Source of the DNA: Azovibrio restrictus DSM 23866
GTDB lineage: Bacteria; Pseudomonadota; Gammaproteobacteria; Burkholderiales; Rhodocyclaceae
Assembly: GCF_000429665.1 (NCBI RefSeq)
Contig: NZ_AUCH01000006.1
Location: 124,001-188,000 of the forward strand
Direction: 5' to 3'
Length of the DNA: 64,000 nucleotides
A model generated the notes under the pieces. That model was not told the DNA's origin. It saw only the letters and a program-made list of their open reading frames with translations, and did not search any database. Of the stretch, positions 15,446 to 23,913 are shown piece by piece. A program made the position numbers and the translations under genes. Position 1 is the first letter of the stretch. Every line of letters starts with the position of its first letter.

Positions 15446-16360
15446 GTGCCCCAGTTCCTGTCCCGCACCGTCCCCGCCCTTTCCCTGGCGCGCCTGCGCC
15501 TGTTGCTGCTCCTGCTCCTGCTCTGGGGTGCCGCCCCGGGGGGCCGGGCGGACTGCCCCATCGAGGCCCGGGAACTGCCGCTGGCAGGCGGCGCCATCCT
15601 GCATTACAGCCAGACCGGCAACGGCCCCCCGGTGGTCCTGCTGCACGGCCTGTTCGCCAGCAAGGAACAATGGCACGGCCTGATGTGCCACCTGGCCGCC
15701 GCCGGCCACCAGGTGCTGGCCCCCGACCTGCCCGGTTACGGGGCCAGCCGGGGCTTCCCCCGCCAGGATTACGCCCTGCCGCGCCAGGTGGAGCGGCTCC
15801 ATGAATTCATCACCGGCCTGGAGCTGCCGCCCCTGGCCCTGGCCGGCAACTCCATGGGCGGCGCCGTGGCGGGCCTCTATGCCCGCCAACACTCCCGGCA
15901 GATCTCCAGTCTGGCGCTCCTGGCCCCCATGGGCCTGGGGGACTGGTCGCCCCGCTTCAAGCAGCTGCTGAGCCAGGGCAACCCCCTGATTCCCCTGAGC
16001 ATCGACGCCTTCGACCGGGAACTGGCCCTGCTCATGGCCAGGCCGCCGCAGCTGCCCAGGGCCTACAAGGCCAGGGTGGTGGCCGGTTACCAGAGCGAGC
16101 TGTCCCACTACCGCCAGGTCTGGGCCCAGGTGCACCGGGCCCGGGTGGATTACTGCGCCCCCGGCGGCCCGCCCACCCTGGTGCTCTGGGGCAGCCAGGA
16201 GCAGCTGTTCGCCCGGCCGCCCGAGCCGGCCGTGAGCCGCTGCCTGCCCGGCAGCCGCCAGGTTCTGCTGCCCGGGGTGGGACACCTGCCCCAGCTGGAA
16301 GCGCCGCAAGCCACGGCGGCCGCCTACCTGGATTTCCTGTCCCGGACCGAAGCCCCCTGA
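15446..16360 (+). CDS. secreted or membrane-anchored alpha/beta hydrolase
   Basis: A 304-residue protein with a hydrophobic N-terminal segment (residues ~15-30, cleaved or anchoring) followed by an alpha/beta hydrolase fold. It shows the oxyanion segment VVLLHGLFASKEQW, DLPGYGAS, the nucleophile elbow GNSMGG and the catalytic histidine in GVGHLPQLEAP. The fold class covers esterases, lipases and haloperoxidase-like enzymes; the substrate is unknown. It starts with GTG, preceded by CCGAGGAG at proper spacing. The stop is six bases before the first operator-like repeat of the glt regulon. Confidence 0.82.
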   Translation: MPQFLSRTVPALSLARLRLLLLLLLLWGAAPGGRADCPIEARELPLAGGAILHYSQTGNGPPVVLLHGLFASKEQWHGLMCHLAAAGHQVLAPDLPGYGASRGFPRQDYALPRQVERLHEFITGLELPPLALAGNSMGGAVAGLYARQHSRQISSLALLAPMGLGDWSPRFKQLLSQGNPLIPLSIDAFDRELALLMARPPQLPRAYKARVVAGYQSELSHYRQVWAQVHRARVDYCAPGGPPTLVLWGSQEQLFARPPEPAVSRCLPGSRQVLLPGVGHLPQLEAPQATAAAYLDFLSRTEAP

Positions 16361-16366
16361 GCCGCC

Positions 16367-16380
16367 ATCGGAAAACCGAT
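16367..16380. promoter_or_regulatory. operator-like inverted repeat 1 (AauR-type)
   Basis: ATCGG-AAAA-CCGAT is a perfect 5-bp inverted repeat with a 4-bp spacer. It matches the TCGG-N4-CCGA core of the TTCGG-N4-CCGAA site that I recall being reported for AauR in Pseudomonas. It lies 106 bases upstream of the sigma-54 promoter, a normal distance for an enhancer. Confidence 0.6.
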
Positions 16381-16398
16381 GGCCCCCGAACGGCAGCT

Positions 16399-16412
16399 GT
16401 CGGTTTTCCGTC
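16399..16412. promoter_or_regulatory. operator-like inverted repeat 2 (AauR-type)
   Basis: GTCGG-TTTT-CCGTC repeats the pattern of site 1 with one mismatch, 32 bp (about three helical turns) further on. Sites 1 and 2 together also form GGAAAACCGA ... TCGGTTTTCC, a 10-bp inverted repeat with a 20-base loop. They could therefore instead be a terminator stem for the hydrolase gene, but no T-tract follows. Confidence 0.55.
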
Positions 16413-16485
16413 ACCTCTTCGCTGCGCGCCCCAAAAAACCCCTTTAATAACAACAAGCTGAATTCGTTTTTGTTCTCCTGAAAAC

Positions 16486-16500
16486 TGGCACGGCTTGTGC
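16486..16500 (+). promoter_or_regulatory. sigma-54 (-24/-12) promoter of the glt-ansB operon
   Basis: TGGCACG-GCTT-GTGC matches the RpoN consensus TGGCACG-N4-TTGC at 10 of 11 defined bases, with the GG and GC doublets correctly spaced. It lies 51 bases upstream of the gltI ATG. An NtrC-family activator encoded 7.5 kb downstream would supply activation. Confidence 0.85.
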
Positions 16501-16551
16501 CAGTGTGAAGGCAGCCGTTCTGCCATGTTGCACCACTTTCCAGGAGACACC

Positions 16552-17463
16552 ATGAAACTGCATTCCACTTCCACCTCCCTGGCCGCCGCCCTGGCCATCC
16601 TCCTTTCCACTGCCAGCCTGACCCCGGCCCTGGCCCAGGAAGCCTCCACCCTGAAGAAGATCAAGGACACCGGCAGCATCACCCTGGGCCACCGGGAATC
16701 CTCGATTCCCTTCTCCTACTACGACGACAAGCAGCAGGTGATCGGCTACTCCCACGAGCTGATGCTGAAGGTCGTCGATGCCATCAAGGGCGAGCTGAAG
16801 CTGGACAAGCTCAATACCCGGCTGATGCCGGTCACCTCTGCCAACCGCATCACCCTGCTACAGAACGGCACCGTGGATATCGAATGCGGCTCCACCACCA
16901 ACAACCTGGAACGGCAGAAGCAGGCCAGCTTCTCCACCACCATCTTCGTCATCGGCACCCGGCTGCTGACCAAGAAGACCTCGGGCATCAACGACTTCGC
17001 CGACCTGGCCGGCAAGAACGTGGTCACCACCGCCGGCACCACCTCCGAACGCCTGATCCGCAAGATGAACGAAGAGAAGAAGATGGGCATGAACGTGATC
17101 TCCGCCAAGGATCACGGGGAGGCCTTCCTGACCCTGGAAACCGGCCGGGCCGTGGCCTTCATGATGGACGACGCCCTGCTCTACGGCGAAATGGCCAAGG
17201 CCAAGAAGCCGGGTGACTGGACCGTGGTCGGCACCGCCCAGTCCGAAGAAGCCTATGGCTGCATGCTCCGAAAGGGCGACACCGAGTTCAAGAAGGTGGT
17301 GGATGCGGCCCTGACCAAAGCCATGACCTCCGGCGAAGCCGAGAAGATCTACAACAAGTGGTTCCTGAACCCCATCCCCCCCAAGGGCCTGAACCTGAAC
17401 ATGCCCCTCTCCGCCGAAATGAAGGCCCTGTACAAGGCGCCCAACGACAAGGCCTTCGAGTAA
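16552..17463 (+). CDS. gltI: glutamate/aspartate ABC transporter substrate-binding protein
   Basis: The 303-residue protein has a Sec signal ending SLTPALAQ and a family 3 solute-binding fold. It contains HRESSIPFSYYDD, TSANRITLLQNGTVDIECGSTTNN and the AFMMDDALL segment typical of GltI/AatJ proteins that bind L-glutamate and L-aspartate. It delivers the ligand to GltJK in the periplasm. I start it at MKLHS (16552), with AGGAG upstream, rather than at an in-frame ATG at 16495 inside the promoter. It is the first gene of the sigma-54 operon; a hairpin follows its stop. Confidence 0.93.
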   Translation: MKLHSTSTSLAAALAILLSTASLTPALAQEASTLKKIKDTGSITLGHRESSIPFSYYDDKQQVIGYSHELMLKVVDAIKGELKLDKLNTRLMPVTSANRITLLQNGTVDIECGSTTNNLERQKQASFSTTIFVIGTRLLTKKTSGINDFADLAGKNVVTTAGTTSERLIRKMNEEKKMGMNVISAKDHGEAFLTLETGRAVAFMMDDALLYGEMAKAKKPGDWTVVGTAQSEEAYGCMLRKGDTEFKKVVDAALTKAMTSGEAEKIYNKWFLNPIPPKGLNLNMPLSAEMKALYKAPNDKAFE

Positions 17464-17486
17464 ATCCCCGGCAGCACTGATCCTGA

Positions 17487-17506
17487 CCTCCCCGGCCACG
17501 GGGAGG
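17487..17506 (+). other. strong hairpin between gltI and ansB
   Basis: CCTCCCCG-GCCA-CGGGGAGG is a perfect 8-bp stem with a tetraloop and no U-tract. It lies 23 bases after the gltI stop and 36 bases before ansB. It is the type of structure that stabilises or attenuates an mRNA end so that the binding protein is made in excess. Confidence 0.65.
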
Positions 17507-17541
17507 CAGGCCCGGCTCACCCCCGACCCAGAGGAACTCCC

Positions 17542-18606
17542 ATGTTGAAACGTCTGATTCATCGCTGCGTGCTGCTCGCCGCCGGCTGCGCCGCCTCCCT
17601 GGCGGTCATGGCCGCCCAGCCCAACGTCGTCATCCTCGCCACCGGCGGCACCATCGCCGGCGCCGGCGCCGAAGCCACCAACAGCGCCACCTACCAGGCG
17701 GCCAAGGTGCCGGTGGACAAGCTCATCGCCGGCGTGCCGGAACTGGCCAAGGTCGCCGCCGTGCGCGGCGAGCAGGTGTTCCAGATCGCCTCCGAGAGCT
17801 TCACCGACGCACACCTGCTGACCCTGGCCAAGCGGGTTTCGGCCCTGAGCAAGCAGGCCGACGTGGACGGCATCGTCATCACCCACGGCACCGACACCCT
17901 GGAAGAAACCGCCTACTTCCTCAACCTCGTCGTCCATACCGAAAAGCCCATCGTGCTGGTGGGCTCCATGCGCCCCGGCACCGCCATGTCGGCTGACGGC
18001 ATGCTCAACCTGTACAACGCCGTCGCCGCCGCTGCGGCCGGGGACGCCCGCGGCAAGGGCGTGCTGGTGGCCATGAATGACGAGCTCAATAGCGGCCGCG
18101 ACGTGTCCAAGATGATCAACATCCAGACCGGCGCCTTCAAGAGCCCCTGGGGGCCCCTGGGCATGATCGTCGAGGGCAGGAACTACTGGTTCCGCCTGCC
18201 GGCCAAGCGCCACACGGTGAACTCCGAGTTCGACATCGACAAAATCGATAGCCTGCCCCTGGTGGGCATCGCCTACGGTCACGGCAACGTCGCCGACACC
18301 GCTTACAAGGCGCTCGCCGCCAGCGGCGCCAAGGCCATCATCCACGCCGGCACCGGTAACGGTTCGGTGGCGAAAACCGTCGTCCCGGCCCTGCGCGAAC
18401 TGCGCGGCCAGGGGGTGCAGATCATCCGCTCCTCCCACGTGAACGCCGGCGGACTGGTCATTCGCAATGCCGAGCAGCCGGACGACCAGTACGACTGGGT
18501 CGTCGCCCACGACCTGAACCCCCAGAAGGCCCGCATCCTGGCCGCCGTTGCTCTGACCAAGACCAACGACAGCAAGGAACTGCAACGCATCTTCTGGGAG
18601 TACTGA
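17542..18606 (+). CDS. ansB: periplasmic (type II) asparaginase / glutaminase-asparaginase
   Basis: The 354-residue protein has a signal peptide (to about Ala25) and both active-site threonines of the asparaginase family: Thr34 in ATGGTIAG and Thr114 in THGTDTLEET, followed by Asp118. It hydrolyses L-asparagine, probably also L-glutamine, to aspartate or glutamate and ammonia in the periplasm. Its place between the acidic amino acid binding protein and the permease means its products are the substrates of the same transporter. The same association is known from Pseudomonas (the region from aatJ to aauR). Shine-Dalgarno AGAGGA precedes the ATG. Confidence 0.92.
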   Translation: MLKRLIHRCVLLAAGCAASLAVMAAQPNVVILATGGTIAGAGAEATNSATYQAAKVPVDKLIAGVPELAKVAAVRGEQVFQIASESFTDAHLLTLAKRVSALSKQADVDGIVITHGTDTLEETAYFLNLVVHTEKPIVLVGSMRPGTAMSADGMLNLYNAVAAAAAGDARGKGVLVAMNDELNSGRDVSKMINIQTGAFKSPWGPLGMIVEGRNYWFRLPAKRHTVNSEFDIDKIDSLPLVGIAYGHGNVADTAYKALAASGAKAIIHAGTGNGSVAKTVVPALRELRGQGVQIIRSSHVNAGGLVIRNAEQPDDQYDWVVAHDLNPQKARILAAVALTKTNDSKELQRIFWEY

Positions 18607-18618
18607 GCCCCGCAATCC

Positions 18619-18645
18619 CCCGGGCGACTGTTTCTGGCGCCCGGG
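18619..18645 (+). other. hairpin between ansB and gltJ
   Basis: CCCGGGCG and CGCCCGGG pair perfectly over 8 bp around an 11-base loop. The structure lies between the ansB stop and the AGGAGG Shine-Dalgarno of gltJ. It is the second hairpin separating highly expressed periplasmic components from the membrane components. Confidence 0.65.
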
Positions 18646-18671
18646 AACGATAACCATAGGAGGGATACAAC

Positions 18672-19409
18672 ATGGGTTACCAATGGAACTGGGGAATCTT
18701 CTTCCAGCCGTCCGCCACCGGTGACGACACCTACTTCGGCTGGATGCTGGCCGGCTTCAAGATGACCATCGGCCTGTCCCTGAGCGCCTGGGTCATCGCC
18801 CTGCTGCTGGGCGCCCTGATCGGCGTGCTGCGCACGGTGCCGAACCGCTTCCTGGCCGGCCTCGCCAGCGCCTACGTGGAGCTGTTCCGCAACATTCCCC
18901 TGCTGGTGCAGCTGTTCATCTGGTACTTCGTGCTACCGGAGCTGCTGCCCCCCAGCATCGGCGAGATCTACAAGCAGTCCAATCCGATACTGCAGCAGTT
19001 CCTCGCCTCCATGGTCTGTCTGGGGCTGTTTACCAGCGCCCGGGTGGCCGAGCAGGTGCGTTCCGGCATCAACTCCCTGCCCCGGGGCCAGAAGAACGCG
19101 GGCCTGGCCCTGGGTTTCACCCTGCCCCAGACCTACCGCTTCGTGATCCTGCCCATGGCCTTCCGCTTGGTGGTACCGCCGCTGACTTCCGAGTTCCTCA
19201 ACATCTTCAAGAACTCCGCCGTCTGCTCCACCATCGGCCTCCTGGAACTGGCCGCCCAGGGCCGCCAGCTGGTGGATTACACGGCCCAGCCCTATGAATC
19301 CTTCATCGCCGTGACCCTGGCCTACATCCTGATCAACGTCACCGTGATGACCCTGATGCACAAGTTCGAAAAGCGCATCGCCGTGCCCGGCTACATCGGA
19401 GGTAAGTGA
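18672..19409 (+). CDS. gltJ: glutamate/aspartate ABC transporter permease
   Basis: A 245-residue inner membrane permease of the HisM/GltJ class with about five membrane segments and the loop that docks the ATPase (EQVRSGINSLPRGQKNAGLALG). An extended N-terminal portion (GYQWNWGIFFQPS) is typical of GltJ. It works with GltK as the membrane heterodimer. AGGAGG precedes the ATG at good spacing, and its stop is one base before gltK's start. Confidence 0.93.
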   Translation: MGYQWNWGIFFQPSATGDDTYFGWMLAGFKMTIGLSLSAWVIALLLGALIGVLRTVPNRFLAGLASAYVELFRNIPLLVQLFIWYFVLPELLPPSIGEIYKQSNPILQQFLASMVCLGLFTSARVAEQVRSGINSLPRGQKNAGLALGFTLPQTYRFVILPMAFRLVVPPLTSEFLNIFKNSAVCSTIGLLELAAQGRQLVDYTAQPYESFIAVTLAYILINVTVMTLMHKFEKRIAVPGYIGGK

Positions 19410-19410
19410 A

Positions 19411-20091
19411 ATGTACGAATTCGACTGGTCCTCCATTCCCGGCTCCCTGCCCTTCCTCTGGGACGGCATGAAGATTTCCCTGGAAATCACCCTCCAGGCC
19501 ATCGTCGTCGGCATCGTCTGGGGCACCCTGCTGGCGATGATGCGGCTCTCCTCGATCAAGCCCCTGTCCCTGTTCGCCGCCGGCTACGTGAACCTGTTCC
19601 GGGCCGTGCCCCTGGTGATGGTGCTGCTCTGGTTCTTCCTGATCGTGCCCCGGTTCATCGAGCAGCTGTTCGGCCTGCCCACGGGCACCGACCTGCGCCT
19701 GACCTCGGCCATGATCGGCTTTGCCCTGTTCGAATCGGCCTACTACTCGGAGATCATCCGCGCCGGCATCCAGTCCGTGCCCAAGGGCCAGATGGCCGCC
19801 TGCCAGGCCCTGGGCATGACCTATGGTCAGTCCATGCGCCTGGTGATCCTGCCCCAGGCCTTCCGCAACATGGTGCCGCTCTTGCTGACCCAGGGGATCA
19901 TCCTGTTCCAGGACACCTCCCTGGTTTACGTGTCCGCGCTGGCCGACTTCTTCGGCGCCGCCTACAAGGTGGGCGACCGGGACGGCCGGCTGGTGGAAAT
20001 GCTGCTCTTTGCCGGCGCCGTCTATTTCGTCATCTGCTTTGCCGCCTCCCAGCTGGTGAAGCGCCTCCAGAAAAAATACCACCCGGCCTGA
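19411..20091 (+). CDS. gltK: glutamate/aspartate ABC transporter permease
   Basis: The 226-residue second permease carries the ATPase-coupling loop IIRAGIQSVPKGQMAACQALG and five hydrophobic segments. It pairs with GltJ. The start is one base after the gltJ stop, and GGAGG of the gltJ end serves as its Shine-Dalgarno, so translation is coupled. Confidence 0.93.
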   Translation: MYEFDWSSIPGSLPFLWDGMKISLEITLQAIVVGIVWGTLLAMMRLSSIKPLSLFAAGYVNLFRAVPLVMVLLWFFLIVPRFIEQLFGLPTGTDLRLTSAMIGFALFESAYYSEIIRAGIQSVPKGQMAACQALGMTYGQSMRLVILPQAFRNMVPLLLTQGIILFQDTSLVYVSALADFFGAAYKVGDRDGRLVEMLLFAGAVYFVICFAASQLVKRLQKKYHPA

Positions 20092-20116
20092 GTGGCCGCC
20101 CGTCAGGAGAAATTTC

Positions 20117-20845
20117 ATGATCAAGATCGACAACGTCAGCAAGTACTACGGCGACTTCAACGTCCTGAAGGAGTGCAGCACCACGGTCGAGAAGGGGGAA
20201 GTGATCGTCGTCTGCGGCCCCTCCGGCTCAGGCAAATCGACGCTGATCAAGTGCGTCAACGGCCTGGAGCCCTTCCAGGCCGGCGAGATCACCGTCAACG
20301 GCATTTCCGTGGGCGACCCCAAGACCAATCTCTCCAAGCTGCGCGCCCACGTGGGCATGGTGTTCCAGAACTTCGAGCTGTTCCCGCACATGAGCATCAC
20401 CCAGAACCTGGCCATCGCCCAGGTCAAGGTCCTGGGTCGCAAGCAGGAGGAAGCGGTGGAAAAGGGGCTGAAGCTCCTGGACCGGGTGGGCCTGAAAGCC
20501 CATGCCCACAAGTTCCCCGGCCAGCTGTCCGGCGGCCAGCAGCAGCGGGTGGCCATCGCCCGGGCCCTGGCCATGGACCCGATCTGCATGCTGTTCGACG
20601 AACCCACTTCGGCCCTGGACCCGGAAATGGTCAACGAGGTGCTGGACGTGATGACCGAGCTGGCCCAGGAGGGCATGACCATGATGTGCGTCACCCATGA
20701 AATGGGCTTCGCCCGCCGGGTCGCCAACCGGGTGATCTTCATGGACCACGGCCGCATCGTCGAGGATGACGAGAAGGAAGCCTTCTTCGCCAATCCCCGC
20801 TCGGAACGGGCCCAGCAGTTCCTGGCCAAGATCCTGCACCACTGA
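20117..20845 (+). CDS. gltL: glutamate/aspartate ABC transporter ATP-binding protein
   Basis: The 242-residue ATPase has Walker A GPSGSGKST (~35-43), the Q-loop, the signature LSGGQQQR, Walker B CMLFDEPTSALDP and the switch histidine in THEMGFARRV. It energises import through GltJK. AGGAG precedes the ATG. A hairpin follows the stop, then a second binding-protein gene. Confidence 0.95.
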   Translation: MIKIDNVSKYYGDFNVLKECSTTVEKGEVIVVCGPSGSGKSTLIKCVNGLEPFQAGEITVNGISVGDPKTNLSKLRAHVGMVFQNFELFPHMSITQNLAIAQVKVLGRKQEEAVEKGLKLLDRVGLKAHAHKFPGQLSGGQQQRVAIARALAMDPICMLFDEPTSALDPEMVNEVLDVMTELAQEGMTMMCVTHEMGFARRVANRVIFMDHGRIVEDDEKEAFFANPRSERAQQFLAKILHH

Positions 20846-20867
20846 GGCGCCCGCGCCCCTGCAACTG

Positions 20868-20893
20868 CCCGGGCAGTCCGAACGCTGCCCGGG
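20868..20893 (+). other. strong hairpin after gltL
   Basis: CCCGGGCAG and CTGCCCGGG form a perfect 9-bp stem with an 8-base loop. No T-tract follows, so it may stabilise the 3' end of the upstream message or attenuate read-through into the second binding-protein gene. Confidence 0.65.
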
Positions 20894-20941
20894 GCCATTG
20901 CCCCGGAATCGACGCGCAATCCACGCAGAAGAGAGGCATCC

Positions 20942-21931
20942 ATGCAAGCAGCACTGGTGACAAAAGTAGGCACGGGATGGGGCGAAACCGCCGGCGTTGA
21001 AGCCCCAGATCAGCCGCCTGGCCGGATGGGCGGCAAGCGCCGGGGACTGCGCCTCTTTTCCCGGCTGCTCCCGGGCCTGCTCGGCCTGTTGCCCCTGCTC
21101 ATCCTGGCCGCCCCGACCCAGGCCGAGACGACCCTGCAGCGCATGGCCCGCAGCGGCACCGCCGTCATCGGCTACCGGGAAGCGTCGATACCCTTTTCCT
21201 ATGTAGATCAGCAGAACCGTCCCCTGGGCTACACCATCGAACTCTGCCAGCGCCTGGTGAGCGCCCTGGGCAAGCAGCTGGGGCGGGAACTGAAGCTGGA
21301 ATACCGGCCCGTGAGCCCCGCCAACCGGATCGAGCAGGTTGTCAGCGGCCAGGTGGACCTGGAATGCGGCAGCACCACCAACAATGCCGAACGCCGGAAA
21401 AAGGTGGCCTTCACCGTGCCCCACTTCATCAGCGCCAGCCGCTTCATGGTCAAGGCCTCCTCCGGCCTGCTCGAGCACGGCGACCTGCGCCGGGCCAACA
21501 TCGTCACGACCCGCGGCACCACCGCCGAAAAGCTGTTTCAGCAGCTCAACCTGGGGACGCGGCTGGAGGTGGCCCCCGATCACCGGGCCGCATTTGCCCT
21601 GCTGGAAAGCGGCCGGGCCGATGCCTTCCTCATGGATGACATCCTGCTCGCCAGCCTGCGGGCCTCGGCCCGGGACCCGGGGCAGTTCCGCTTTCTCGAG
21701 CATGTGTACTGGATCGAGCAGCTCTCCATCATGTTTTCCCGCGATGACCCGGAGCTCAAGGCAGCGGTGGACAAGGAGATGAAACGCCTGGCCCTGGCGG
21801 GGGAAATCCACCGCCTGTACCACAAATGGTTTGAACTGCCGATCGCCCCGCACGGGATCAATCTCCAGTGGCCCATGTCCTTCCTGCTGCGCGACGCCCT
21901 GCGCCACCCCAGCGATGCCCCGGCCGACTGA
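20942..21931 (+). CDS. second acidic amino acid family 3 substrate-binding protein
   Basis: A 329-residue paralogue of GltI: YREASIPFSYVDQQ, SPANRIEQVVSGQVDLECGSTTNN and DAFLMDDILLASL line up with GltI segments. The hydrophobic signal core lies at ~38-60 and ends near PTQAE, so the N-terminal region before it is unusually long. A later ATG at 21026 would give a standard signal, yet the ATG at 20942 has the better Shine-Dalgarno (AAGAGAGG). No permease accompanies it; it sits between gltL and the sensor kinase. It may be an alternative binding protein for GltJKL or a ligand presenter for the kinase. Confidence 0.85.
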   Translation: MQAALVTKVGTGWGETAGVEAPDQPPGRMGGKRRGLRLFSRLLPGLLGLLPLLILAAPTQAETTLQRMARSGTAVIGYREASIPFSYVDQQNRPLGYTIELCQRLVSALGKQLGRELKLEYRPVSPANRIEQVVSGQVDLECGSTTNNAERRKKVAFTVPHFISASRFMVKASSGLLEHGDLRRANIVTTRGTTAEKLFQQLNLGTRLEVAPDHRAAFALLESGRADAFLMDDILLASLRASARDPGQFRFLEHVYWIEQLSIMFSRDDPELKAAVDKEMKRLALAGEIHRLYHKWFELPIAPHGINLQWPMSFLLRDALRHPSDAPAD

Positions 21932-22029
21932 TTTCGCTGCGGCCAGGGCCTCTCTCCCGGTTGCCACAGCCCCCGCCGGACTGGCATGCTGGGCGCAGCC
22001 CCGCCCGTCCTTAACCGAGCGCTCCGTGC

Positions 22030-23913
22030 ATGAACCCTAACCTGCACCAGGTGACCCTCAACATCCGCCCCGCCCGCCAGCTCCTGCTGCTGGTGGTGGC
22101 GACAGTGCTGCTGGTCCTGACCGGCATGGGCACCTACCGCTTGAGCGAACAGGCCGGCGTGGCAGCCCTCAGCAGCCAGGCCCAGCACCGGCTCGACCTG
22201 TTTGCCGCGGCTGTAGACAGCATCGTGAACCGCTACGCCCACGTGCCCGGCACCCTGCACCTCAATCCCAAGGTGGCGGCCCTGCTGCGCCACCCGGAGG
22301 ACCCGGGCCTCCAGGGCGAGGTGAACCGTTACCTGGAGCAGCTCAACATCCATATCGACAGCATCGCCCTGATGGTCCTCGACGCCCGGGGCCAGGTGCT
22401 GGCCAGCAGCAACTGGAACCGGGACGACAGCTTCATCGGCGAGGACCTGTCCTTCCGCCCCTATTTCCAGCAGGCCCTCCAGGGCCGCCCCACCCGCTAT
22501 TACGCCATCGGCACCACCCGGGGCGACCCGGGCTACTACGTTTCCCATCCGATCATGGACGGGGAGCGGGTGCGCGGCGTGGCGGTGATCAAGATCGGCC
22601 TGCGTCCCCTGGAAGAAGCCTGGCTGCCCCTGGAAACCCCAGCCCTGATCGCCGACAGCAACGGGGTGGTGATCCTGGCCTCCCTGCCCGAGTGGCGGCT
22701 CACCGCCCTGGCCCCCCTGAGCCAGGCCACCCTGGAGGAAATCCGCAGCAGCCGCCAGTACAACCAGCAGGCCATCGGCACCTTCCCGGTCAGCCTGGCC
22801 CAGGGCTTGGACAGCACCCAGATCGTCAGCTTCCCCGGCCACGGCATCAACAACGGCGGCCTGCGGCGCAGCAAGGAATTCGTCGCCCAGAGCCGGCGCC
22901 TGCCCGACAGCGGCTGGCGCCTCACCGTGTTTTCCGACCTGCAGCCGGTGCGCGGTCAGGCGGCTGGCGATGCCACCCTGGCGGTGATGGCGACGGCCTT
23001 CATGCTGCTGCTGCTGCTGTTCATCAACCAGCGCCGCCGGGCCCTGCGCCAGCGCCTGGAAACCCAGGAGCTGCTGGAGCGGGCCAACGCGGAACTGGAA
23101 GAGAAGGTGGCGGCCCGCACCACCGACCTGCAGGCCACCAACGCCCGGCTCCAGGACGAGGTCCAGGAGCGCAAGAAAGCCGAAGAGACCCTGCGGGCGG
23201 CCCAGGACGAACTGGTCCAGGCCGCTAAGCTGGCGGTCCTGGGCCAGCTGGCCACCGGCATCACCCATGATCTGACCCAGCCCCTGGGCGCCCTGCGCAC
23301 CCTGTCGGACAACGCCGTCGAGTTCATGCACCGGGGCGAACTGCCCACGGTGGAAAAGAACCTGGGCATCATCGGCAAGCTGGTGGATCGCATGGGCAGC
23401 ATCATCGAACCCCTCAAGTCCTTTGCCCGCAAGGCACCCCCCCATCCCCAGGTGGTGGACGTGGGCCAGGCCCTGGGGCATGCCCTGTTCCTCCTGGAGC
23501 GCAAGCTGCGCCAGGGCGGGGTCCGGGTGCACAACCGCTGCCCGGCCGGCCCCTGGCGGGTCTGGTGCGAGCCGGTGCGGCTGGAGCAGGTGCTGGTGAA
23601 CCTGATCGGCAATGCCATCGACGCCATGGCCGGCCAGCCCACCCGGGAACTCATCCTGGAAGCCGGCCCCGCCGCCAGCGGCCGGCTGGCGATCCGGGTC
23701 CAGGACACGGGCCCGGGCCTCAACCCCAGCCATGCCGAACGCCTGTTCGAACCCTTCTTCACCACCAAGCCCGCCGGCCAGGGCCTGGGGCTGGGTCTGG
23801 CCATTTCCCGGGACATCATCCACGATTTCGGCGGCGACCTGGCGGCCCGCTCCCGCCCGGAAGGCGGCGCCGAATTCTGCATCGAACTGCCCCTGCCACC
23901 GGAGGAACCATGA
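22030..23913 (+). CDS. aauS: sensor histidine kinase, DctB/AauS type
   Basis: The 627-residue kinase has TM1 (~13-35), a periplasmic double-Cache-like sensor (~36-305) with FRPYFQQALQGRPTRYYAIG, TM2 (~317-337), a coiled coil (~340-395), the phosphoacceptor His413 in GITHDLTQPLGAL, and an ATPase domain with Asn528 (NLIGNAIDAM) and DTGPG. This is the DctB family, which senses C4-dicarboxylates or acidic amino acids. With the glt-ansB operon upstream and an NtrC-type partner downstream it fits AauS. Its TGA stop is the first triplet of repeat copy C. Confidence 0.85.
   Translation: MNPNLHQVTLNIRPARQLLLLVVATVLLVLTGMGTYRLSEQAGVAALSSQAQHRLDLFAAAVDSIVNRYAHVPGTLHLNPKVAALLRHPEDPGLQGEVNRYLEQLNIHIDSIALMVLDARGQVLASSNWNRDDSFIGEDLSFRPYFQQALQGRPTRYYAIGTTRGDPGYYVSHPIMDGERVRGVAVIKIGLRPLEEAWLPLETPALIADSNGVVILASLPEWRLTALAPLSQATLEEIRSSRQYNQQAIGTFPVSLAQGLDSTQIVSFPGHGINNGGLRRSKEFVAQSRRLPDSGWRLTVFSDLQPVRGQAAGDATLAVMATAFMLLLLLFINQRRRALRQRLETQELLERANAELEEKVAARTTDLQATNARLQDEVQERKKAEETLRAAQDELVQAAKLAVLGQLATGITHDLTQPLGALRTLSDNAVEFMHRGELPTVEKNLGIIGKLVDRMGSIIEPLKSFARKAPPHPQVVDVGQALGHALFLLERKLRQGGVRVHNRCPAGPWRVWCEPVRLEQVLVNLIGNAIDAMAGQPTRELILEAGPAASGRLAIRVQDTGPGLNPSHAERLFEPFFTTKPAGQGLGLGLAISRDIIHDFGGDLAARSRPEGGAEFCIELPLPPEEP

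Noticed and set aside
16370..16409. Intrinsic terminator of the alpha/beta hydrolase gene
   Set aside because: The 10-bp arms can pair, but the loop is 20 bases and no T-tract follows; the paired operator reading fits the sigma-54 context better, although the two are not mutually exclusive.
21982..21996. Possible second sigma-54 promoter (TGGCATG-N4-GCGC) before aauS
   Set aside because: The -24 part is fair, but the -12 part lacks TTGC, and no operator-like repeat lies upstream.
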